A stretch of DNA of 10,067 nt, taken from contig JAJYCH010000097.1 of assembly GCA_021778575.1 (NCBI GenBank), positions 1 through 10,067 of the forward strand, written 5' to 3'. The translations under genes were made by a program, and so were the position numbers. The notes under the pieces were generated by a model. That model was not told the origin of the DNA. It made no database searches and worked only from the letters and a program-made list of their open reading frames with translations. The stretch comes from Planctomycetota bacterium (GTDB lineage Bacteria > Planctomycetota > Planctomycetia > Isosphaerales > Isosphaeraceae). Positions 1-7,100 of this stretch are shown one piece after another (position 1 is the first letter of the stretch; each line of letters begins with the position of its first letter).

Positions 1-1
1 T

Positions 2-877
2 GGCAGCGTGATCGGTTGTGAATATGCCTGCATGTTCGCCGCCCTGGGAGTCAAGGTCACGCTGATCGAACAGAAGGATCGTCTGATCGGATTCCTCGAC
101 CATGAGATCTCGGCCGCCCTCCGGCGCGGGATGGAAGGTCTGGGAATCCGGATGCTGATGTCCGACGCGGTTGTCTCGGTCCGCAATGAGCACGATATCG
201 AACTCCACCTGAAATCCGGCACGATCGTCACCGGCGATGCCGTGCTGGTCTCGTCGGGACGGAACAGCAATACGTCCGAACTCGGTTTCGAGAAGATCGG
301 GGTCGAGCTGGGCAAGCGGGGATTGATCCCTGTCAACGAACATTATCAGACCGAGATGCCCCATATCTACGCGGCGGGGGACGTGATCGGCGTCCCCGCG
401 CTGGCGTCGACGTCGATGGAACAGGCTCGGGTCGCGATGGTTCACGCATTCGACCTGAAGTACAAGAAAAACGTCGCGTCGGTTCTGCCCTATGGGATCT
501 ACACGATCCCGGAATGCTCGATGGCCGGTGCCACCGAGGAATCGTTGATCGAGCAGAAGGTCCCGTACATCGCCGGTCGAGCTTCGTATTCGGCGAACGC
601 TCGGGGCCAGATCATCGGCGACAACGAGGGGTTCCTCAAACTCCTGTTCCGATCGAGCGACATGAAGCTCCTCGGCGTCAACGTGATCGGCGAAGGCGCG
701 ACCGAACTGGTCCACGTCGGACTGACCGCGCTGCTGATGGACGCCGACGCCGACCTTTTCATCAACTCGTGCTACAACTATCCAACTCTGTCCGACCTAT
801 ATAAGTATGCCACTTACGACGCTCTCGGTCGTCGAGCGTCGAACTCCAGTGTCAGCAACGAGCCCGACGCCGCCTGA
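2..877 (+). CDS. sthA: Si-specific (soluble) NAD(P)+ transhydrogenase, 5'-truncated by window edge
   Basis: Cytosolic FAD flavoprotein that exchanges hydride between NADPH and NAD+. The reading frame is already open at base 2, so the gene starts outside the window; about 290 C-terminal residues are present of a family length near 465. The visible part opens inside the NAD(P)-binding Rossmann fold (VIGCEYACMFAALGVKVTLI, closely matching E. coli SthA VIGCEYA). It continues with LKSG and GRNSNT segments, then the second FAD-contact motif YAAGDVIG, then the dimerisation domain beginning at GIYTIPE. Near the C-terminus NYPTLSDLYKYA stands where lipoamide dehydrogenases have the catalytic His-Pro pair; this Asn-Tyr-Pro-Thr form is typical of SthA and argues against a disulfide reductase. 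The N-terminal FAD-binding domain is not visible. A hairpin overlaps the stop codon, and the next gene appears to have its own promoter, so it is probably not co-transcribed with the cytochromes. Confidence 0.93.
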   Translation, partial: GSVIGCEYACMFAALGVKVTLIEQKDRLIGFLDHEISAALRRGMEGLGIRMLMSDAVVSVRNEHDIELHLKSGTIVTGDAVLVSSGRNSNTSELGFEKIGVELGKRGLIPVNEHYQTEMPHIYAAGDVIGVPALASTSMEQARVAMVHAFDLKYKKNVASVLPYGIYTIPECSMAGATEESLIEQKVPYIAGRASYSANARGQIIGDNEGFLKLLFRSSDMKLLGVNVIGEGATELVHVGLTALLMDADADLFINSCYNYPTLSDLYKYATYDALGRRASNSSVSNEPDAA

Positions 878-914
878 TCGGACCGGTCCGAATCCGCCCC
901 GGACCGGTCGGATC
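876..914 (+). terminator. Hairpin at the sthA stop codon, probable terminator
   Basis: Bases 876-890 pair with 900-914 in 14 of 15 positions (one G-G mismatch at 880/910), leaving a 9-nt loop. The left arm contains the perfect palindrome CGGACCGGTCCG at 879-890 and overlaps the TGA stop. A T-rich stretch (ATTTGTTT, 923-930) follows about 9 nt after the stem. The stem is strong, but the T tract is displaced, so it is a less than ideal intrinsic terminator. Confidence 0.6.
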
Positions 915-928
915 GAAAGATCATTTGT

Positions 929-956
929 TTGTCATGCCCGCCCGGCATGCTAAACT
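929..956 (+). promoter_or_regulatory. Candidate sigma70-type promoter for the five-heme cytochrome operon, with operator-like inverted repeat
   Basis: A -35-like TTGTCA (929-934) and a -10-like TAAACT (951-956) are separated by 16 bp. The -10 is preceded by TG at 948-949, giving an extended -10 form. The spacer contains an inverted repeat, CATGCC (933-938) and GGCATG (944-949), around a 5-nt centre, placed where a repressor or activator could act. It would leave a leader of roughly 130 nt before the ATG at 1098. Identified by eye only; the assignment is inference. Confidence 0.4.
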
Positions 957-1097
957 CATTTCAGAACGATCGATCCGCCCTTCGACCGGCGGAATTTCTG
1001 TCTCTCCGCGCACTGTTCGCGTCATTCACGATCCGCGGGCAACGACGGCCGGGCCTTCTCGGTCAGCGGTGATTTTTCGTTTTCGGGGTCTGAACCC

Positions 1098-2537
1098 ATG
1101 GGCCTGAACCTCCACGATCACCGATCCCTCGTCGCGAGGTTGGGACTCGCGTTCCTCCTCGGATGGATTCCGAACGTCGCTCGGGCTCAGGATCTTCGCT
1201 CGGGCGAGTCCGTCGGCTGGCAAGGCACGGGATCGTGCGCCGCAGCGGCCTGTCATGGCGGGCGAACCGTCCCCCTGGCGCTCAAGGGATCGGAATATAC
1301 CTTCTCGCAAGCCTATGACCCCCATAACCGGGCTTATTCCATTCTCTTCGACGACCGCTCGCGGACGATCGAGAAGAATCTCAAGCATCTCCGAACGATC
1401 GAGGAAGCGCGACCGTTCGAGAATGATACTTGCTTGCGCTGCCATGTCTATCAGGGGTTCTCGTCGGAAGCGAAATGGACGCGAAGCCCTGACTTCGCCC
1501 TGGCCGACGGCGTGAGCTGCGAAGGATGCCACGGTCCCGCCGGGAAATGGCTGACCGCCCATACCGAACTCGGCTGGAAGGGTCTTTCCGACACGCAGAA
1601 GCTGGTTGATTTCGGGATGAGGCCGACCAAGGATCTGCTCGCCCGAGGCCAGTCGTGCGTCGAGTGCCACGTCGGGCTGGGTTCGACCGACGTCAATCAT
1701 GACCTGATCGCCGCCGGGCACCCCCGGCTCTTTTTCGAGTACGGCAGTCAGCTCGCCAAACTTCCGAAACACTGGAAAGTTGGCGACGACAAGCGGCGCA
1801 ATCCCGACTACGAGGCCAAGGTCTTCGTCCTCGGCCAGCTTCTGACGGCGAAGGCGTCGCTCGACCTTCTCGAATCTCGGGCGATCCGCTCGCTCCCGGC
1901 GGATTCAACGTCCCCCTGGCCCGAATTTGCCGAATATTCGTGCTTTTCGTGCCATCACGAACTTACGCCCAGGGGTTGGGGTGCCGCCAACGCCACGGGA
2001 TCGGCGCAACGTGGTTCGCTCCAGTGGGGAACGTGGTCGCTGCCGCTCGCCGGCATCCTGCCCTCTGATCTGACCGGCCTCAAGGCCGACGATTCGTCGT
2101 CGACCTTCGGTTCGCTCCGAGCGCTGATGACCGTCGCCGACCCCGACGCATCGACGGTTGCCGTCCGGGCTCGCCAGGCTTCGGCAGACCTGGCTCGACT
2201 GGCCGAGAAGGTCAATCAAGGGACGATCGCGCCCGAGGAAGTGCGATCGATGCTCGGTCAGAGCTTGAAATTCGCCGACAACGGCCCGAAACTCGATTGG
2301 GACGGCGCCGCCCGGCGCTACCTGGCGATCGTCGCTCTCGATAAGGCCGCCGCCGACTTCGACCCGCGCTACTCCGATCCGGCCGTGGTCAACGGGCTCG
2401 AAAAGCTGTATCAAGGTCTGAACCTGCCCATGCGAGTCGACCGCCGAGGAGGGATTTTTGACAGTCCCTACCGATTCGATCCCGACCGGGTCGAGGTGGA
2501 AATCCGCTCGGTCCAGGCCGCCCTCCCCAACCATTGA
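1098..2537 (+). CDS. Secreted five-heme cytochrome c, cytochrome c554-like (first of tandem pair)
   Basis: Predicted periplasmic electron carrier of 479 aa. Residues 1-30 form a signal peptide (basic start, LGLAFLLGW core, ARA before QD), which supports the ATG at 1098; only a weak GGGG lies upstream. Five heme-attachment sites are visible: CX4CH at C47-H53, then CXXCH at C112-H116, C141-H145, C187-H191 and C282-H286. The module around DPHNRAYSIL (74-83) and the AAGHPRL segment with H208 recur in the downstream paralog and are candidate distal heme ligands. The heme part ends near residue 290; the last 190 residues contain no heme motif and look alpha-helical. Its arrangement resembles the cytochrome c554/c-prime family (related to nitrifier c554 and HAO-type proteins), but no catalytic signature such as the HAO crosslink tyrosine or the NrfA CWNCK site is present, so an enzyme activity cannot be assigned. 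The next gene follows after 11 nt. Confidence 0.85.
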   Translation: MGLNLHDHRSLVARLGLAFLLGWIPNVARAQDLRSGESVGWQGTGSCAAAACHGGRTVPLALKGSEYTFSQAYDPHNRAYSILFDDRSRTIEKNLKHLRTIEEARPFENDTCLRCHVYQGFSSEAKWTRSPDFALADGVSCEGCHGPAGKWLTAHTELGWKGLSDTQKLVDFGMRPTKDLLARGQSCVECHVGLGSTDVNHDLIAAGHPRLFFEYGSQLAKLPKHWKVGDDKRRNPDYEAKVFVLGQLLTAKASLDLLESRAIRSLPADSTSPWPEFAEYSCFSCHHELTPRGWGAANATGSAQRGSLQWGTWSLPLAGILPSDLTGLKADDSSSTFGSLRALMTVADPDASTVAVRARQASADLARLAEKVNQGTIAPEEVRSMLGQSLKFADNGPKLDWDGAARRYLAIVALDKAAADFDPRYSDPAVVNGLEKLYQGLNLPMRVDRRGGIFDSPYRFDPDRVEVEIRSVQAALPNH

Positions 2538-2548
2538 AGGATTGCGCC

Positions 2549-4081
2549 ATGACGTTGTTTCCGTGGTGGAAATGGGGAACGATGAGCGCCGCCGTCGTCG
2601 CGGTGAGCCTGGCCACGCTCGCCGCCGAGCCCCGGGCGAATCGTGAAGAAGCTCCCGCTCCGGTCGAACAGGATGCCTCGAAGAATAAGTATCTGGGCAA
2701 TTCCAACTGCAAACAGTGCCACAACGACCCCGACCAGTTCAAGCAGGCTCCGCAGGTCCAGTACTTTGTCAAGTACGACGAATACGACACCTGGATCACC
2801 AAGGATAAGCATTCGCTGGCGTACTCGAACCTGCTCGGCGAACGTGGCAAGAAGATGGCGACGTTGCTCGGGATCAGCGACCCGACCGAGCTGAAGGCGG
2901 GATGCATCGGTTGCCACGGGGCCGGACAGGCCGAGGCCACGAACCGGATCGGTACCGAGCTGTTCAACCCTCGGGTTGGCGTGAGCTGCGAAAATTGTCA
3001 TGGCCCGTCGTCGAACTGGTCGCAGGAGCACGCCCTGCCCGAGTTCCGCAAGCGGACCACGGAAGACCGCGAGAAGCTGGGGATGATCGATCTCCGGTCG
3101 CCGGCGATCCAGTCGGCCCAGTGCTTGTCCTGCCACCTCGGCAAGTCGGACGAGGGGAAGGTGGTCACCCACGAGATGTACGCCGCCGGCCACCCACCGT
3201 TGCCCAGCGTGGAGGTCGCCACGTTCAGCGACTTCATCCCCCGACACTGGTGGCTTGTCGGCGAAAAACCCTCCGACAAGGTCCGTCAAGCCTCCGGATT
3301 CGTCGAAGGCACCAAGGAACGGACGAGGCTCTCGCTCGTCGGCGCGGCGGTGGCCCTGAAAACCTCGATGCAGCTTCTGGCCGACGAGACCAAGGCTGAC
3401 GGATCGACCACGGTCCCCGGTCTGTCCTGGCCGGATTATGCCCGGTTCGACTGCTGGTCGTGCCATCACGACCTCAAGCGTGAAAGCTGGAGGCAGGTCC
3501 GAGGCTATCAGCGGGCTCCCGGCCGACCGCCGGTCAGTGAGTGGCCCCTGGCGATCGTGAAACTGGGCATCGCCCGGCTCGAAATGGACGACCCCTCGGC
3601 CCGGTCGCTCACCGGCGAACTTCTGGGTCACCAGAAAGCGATTCTCGACGAAGCGACCGCCCGCCCTTACGGACGGAAAGCCGCGCTAGGAACCGCCGCC
3701 GGCCAGTTCGCGGCCTGGTCCGACGTTCTGATCCAACGCCTTTCCGCAGCCAGATACGACGAGAAAGTTGCGCTCAAACTGCTCCGGAAGCTCGTCGATT
3801 CGGTGATCGACGAGGAACTCGATTACGACGCGGCTCGCCAGATCGCCTGGACGATCAAGATCCTGGTCGAAGACACCGGCACCCAGCTCGACGCCAATCG
3901 CAAGGCAATCGATGCCGTTCTGCAGTCGATGGAAACCGGCCTGAATCTCAAACTTCCCGCCGGACGCGACTACAAGATCGAGGACGAGTTGGGCAAGGGG
4001 CTCCAGACCATCAATGACTACGAGCCCGCCCTGTTCCAGAAGGACCTGAAGACCCTCGCCGGTCTCTTGCCCGCCGCTTGA
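2549..4081 (+). CDS. Secreted five-heme cytochrome c, cytochrome c554-like (second of tandem pair)
   Basis: Paralog of the preceding gene, 510 aa, predicted periplasmic electron carrier. The ATG at 2549 is chosen over the TTG at 2534 because GAAGGA (2536-2541) lies 7 nt before it. That ribosome site overlaps the upstream stop codon, suggesting translational coupling. Residues 1-26 form a signal peptide or N-terminal anchor (WWKWGTMSAAVVAVSLATLA). Five CXXCH sites are at C54-H58, C119-H123, C147-H151, C192-H196 and C302-H306. Features shared with the paralog, in order: D-x-H-x-x-AY (86-92), GVSCE(N/G)CHGP at heme 3, AAGHP (212-216) with H215, a P-x-HW stretch followed by VG, and WP-x-(Y/F)A leading into the C(W/F)SCHH site of heme 5. 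The 200-residue C-terminal part has no heme motif and looks helical. Donor and acceptor are unknown. A strong terminator follows the stop. Confidence 0.85.
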   Translation: MTLFPWWKWGTMSAAVVAVSLATLAAEPRANREEAPAPVEQDASKNKYLGNSNCKQCHNDPDQFKQAPQVQYFVKYDEYDTWITKDKHSLAYSNLLGERGKKMATLLGISDPTELKAGCIGCHGAGQAEATNRIGTELFNPRVGVSCENCHGPSSNWSQEHALPEFRKRTTEDREKLGMIDLRSPAIQSAQCLSCHLGKSDEGKVVTHEMYAAGHPPLPSVEVATFSDFIPRHWWLVGEKPSDKVRQASGFVEGTKERTRLSLVGAAVALKTSMQLLADETKADGSTTVPGLSWPDYARFDCWSCHHDLKRESWRQVRGYQRAPGRPPVSEWPLAIVKLGIARLEMDDPSARSLTGELLGHQKAILDEATARPYGRKAALGTAAGQFAAWSDVLIQRLSAARYDEKVALKLLRKLVDSVIDEELDYDAARQIAWTIKILVEDTGTQLDANRKAIDAVLQSMETGLNLKLPAGRDYKIEDELGKGLQTINDYEPALFQKDLKTLAGLLPAA

Positions 4082-4088
4082 ACCATGC

Positions 4089-4125
4089 GGAAGGCCCGAG
4101 GGAGACCTGCTTCCTCGGGCCTTTC
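4089..4125 (+). terminator. Intrinsic terminator between convergent cytochrome genes
   Basis: A perfect 11-bp stem pairs AAGGCCCGAGG (4091-4101) with CCTCGGGCCTT (4113-4123). It extends to 13 bp through one G-U pair, has an 11-nt loop and is followed by TTTCTC. It lies 8 nt after the upstream stop codon and 33 nt before the end of the converging minus-strand gene. It best serves the plus strand, where the tail is T-rich; the stem could also slow polymerase on the minus strand, but the tail there is T-poor. Confidence 0.75.
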
Positions 4126-4157
4126 TCACGTCATCGATCGGGCGAAGTTCCGCGACG

Positions 4158-7100
4158 TCAGCGGAGCGGTTCCGGCTTCGGGAGAGCCCGCGGTTTGCCG
4201 TAGATCGGGTCTCTGGGATCATCGCTGACCCACCAGGGTTGGGTGGTTCCTTCGCGGAGATAGAGCTTCCGTTGCTGCTGGAGGTCGAACGGTCGGGCAC
4301 CGATCCGGCCGAAGACCGAGATCTGATGGCCGCTCTCATCGACCGCCCGGTCGCGGTCCATCCCCTTGGAGATCGCCAGGGCTTCGCCCCCCTTGGGGAT
4401 CTTGTAAGTGGCGATCAGCTCGGGAGTGGGACGGGGGCTGAACCCATCGTTGCCCGGAGTCTCGGGCGAGGTGAGCTGGACGATCCGCATCCCGTTCTTG
4501 CCGTCGGCGAGATACGCAAATTCGCTGACGTAGGTGATCCCGAGCTTGACGTCGTGAAGGTCGTTGATGACCCCTCCGGCGGTGAAGACCTGGTCGACCC
4601 TGGGTGCTTCGGGCTTCTCGATGTCGAGGATAACCAGACCGTTCTTGCCCGCCGCGACATAAGCGTAGGTCCGGGCCAGATAGATGTTGTGAGCGTCTTC
4701 GAGCGGCAACGCGCTGACCGGACGAGGGACGGCGGGATTGGTCACGTCGAGCACCTTGATCCCTTCCTCGTCGCAGACATAGCCGAAACGGAACTGCCCC
4801 TGGAAGGCTCGCGGCTTGTGAAGGAATTCGTGACCGATCACCGAGGTCACGACCGGCTTCTTGGGGTCGTCGAGCGAGATCACCACCAGCCCGGCATCGC
4901 AGGTCATGTAGGCATAGGTGCCGAAGATCGTGATGCTATTCGCCCCCTTGAGGATATTGCCGGGGTTGAAGGTCACGCCACGTTCGAGGAAGTTATTCAG
5001 CGGGTTGCCGTCGATCACGGTCCCGGCTCCGATGGTGATGAGCCCCTCGTACTTGTCGGCCACGTAGATGTAGGCATACATCGCGTGGATCGCCTGCTCG
5101 CGATTCTGGTCCTTGTGAGTCCGGGTGGGGTCCGGGGCGAGCGTGGTCGGCGAGGCGACCGCGGTGGCGTACGCGGTCTTGATATAGAACTTCTGGCCCA
5201 GCGGCGAGACCGGTGCCGTCGTGGTTCGCTCGGCAAACCCCTTGTGGTCGATGAATGCGATATCGAAGAGCCGGACCCCTTGCTCGCCGCACGCGGCATA
5301 GGCGTATTCGCCTCGGGTCTGAACGCCGAGAATTTCGGGTTTGTCGCGGAACAGGCTCTTGATGGTCGTGCCGATGTCGCGTCCGACGTGCTCGTGAGCG
5401 TCTTTCAGTTCGCGGTGTTCTTCCTCGAACTTCTTGAAGTTGTCGGGATAAGCGGTCTCATGCAAGGTACTGCCGATGACCGTTTGCGGTTCGTCGCGCT
5501 CAGTGGCGACGACGGCGAACAATCCATGCTCGCCGGCGGCGACCCAGCAATAGCGGCCGATATGATTCAGGTAGTTCGTTCCCTGCATCAGGAGCTGGGC
5601 CATGATCGCGTTGTTGTCATTTTCCTTCGAGATATGGCAATCGGTACATTGCTTGGTCTCGTTCCGACCAGGGAGGTACGTGTTTGGATTGACCGACCGG
5701 CCGGCGTCGGGTCCGGTGCGGATTCGCTCGGGACCGCCGCGAACCGTATGGGGCACGTTGGTGCTGAAGGCAATCCCCGACAATCCCTCGGCCGAGACCG
5801 TCTGTTGCTGGACGTAGATCGATTCGCGATTGGCGTTATATGAACCGACGTGGATCGCGCACGACGACCGGGCCGGGTTGATCCGGTTCTTGGTCACGTC
5901 GCCATCGCGAGCGAGCATGAAGACGTCGTCGCGAAGCGTCTGGAAGTTGTACGAGACGTAATTCCGCGAGATATCGCCCGCGTTGTGCAGCTCGGGCATC
6001 TTCATGTTGGCTTTTTGCGGCAGATGGCAGCCGTAACAGCTCGGATTCCACGACGAGTGGCACGAGATGCAGCTCATGTTGCTATCGGCATGAGCGCAGG
6101 CGTTCTCGTCAGGACGGCCGTTGAGCATGGGGATATCCCCCCAGACCATCTGGTTATCGGCCCCGAACCGCACCGTCTTGGCCAGCCGCGACTTCTCGTT
6201 GTAGTGCCGACTGGTCGGTTCGAGCGTATCGACGGTCTGGACGACCTCCCAGGAGAGCTTGGGATCGACCATCGAGTTCTGGATCAGGATGTTCCCTTGT
6301 TTCTCGAATCGCTTCTTCCCCGACGGGGTCCGGAGCGCCGCGAGATTCAGGCCGCCTTGGGGTGACGCGGGACCGGAGGTCCGCAGGGTGGGCCGTTTCG
6401 AGGCCGTGCCGTGGCAGTCGATGCACTCGATCTCGATGGCGTTGCGGACCTCGCCATAAAGCTTGCCGTTGCCGTGGGCACTGACGATGAAGTGGCAATC
6501 GACGCACTGCATCCCCTTTTCCAGATGGATGTCCATCAGGTGAAGCGGCGTCCCCTTGCGTTCCTCTTTTCCTTCGGCTCGCTCTTTCTCGGTCGGAGGA
6601 ACCATCGCGTTCATCAGGGCCTGGGTACTGGGTTCCTCGACATGATCCCCTGCGGCGTCGACCAGGATGCCGTGACGGTCCTTCTTGAAGACGCTCCGGT
6701 AGACCCAGCCGTGGCCGTGGAAGTCGGCGAACTGGGTGTGTTCGAGATAGGGGTTGAGGTCGGCGGTCTTCGCCAGGAAGGCCGGATCGGACCAGTTGCC
6801 TCGGGCCGAGGCTTCGTCCGGGTTATTCATCGCCGCCTGGACGAACTGTTCGGAGGTCGGATACTTCTGCTTGGCCGGGTACATGAACTTGGCGTCGGTC
6901 TCTTCATCCCACCACATGAACCCCAGATAACTATTCATGACCGTCGTGCCGGGGTGGGTGTGGCAGGTGATACACTGGCTGGACGGCGGCGCGGTGATGA
7001 ACCGGTGCTCGATCGGGTGCCCCGGCTCGTTCTTGGGGATCGTCGGATCGACCGAGAAGCTGGTTCCCCCGTTACCGTACTGAGCAAACTTGCCCGAGTT

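Noticed and set aside
2534..2548. TTG at 2534 as start of the second five-heme cytochrome
   Set aside because: It overlaps the preceding stop codon, has no ribosome site at the right distance, and would add five residues before a good signal peptide; the ATG at 2549 has GAAGGA 7 nt upstream.
2468..3631. 387-codon open frame on the minus strand, opposite both five-heme cytochromes
   Set aside because: It spans the boundary of two well-supported genes, has no recognisable motif, and mirrors GC-rich codon usage.
1098..4081. Assignment of the five-heme proteins as NrfA nitrite reductase or hydroxylamine oxidoreductase
   Set aside because: No CWNCK-type catalytic heme site and no eight-heme HAO layout with the crosslinking tyrosine context; only the c554-like carrier pattern is supported.
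4239..5843. 534-codon open frame on the plus strand, opposite the decaheme/propeller gene
   Set aside because: Low-complexity protein rich in D, G, R and V with no domain. The opposite strand has ten heme motifs and a propeller in frame. It is a by-product of GC-rich codon bias.
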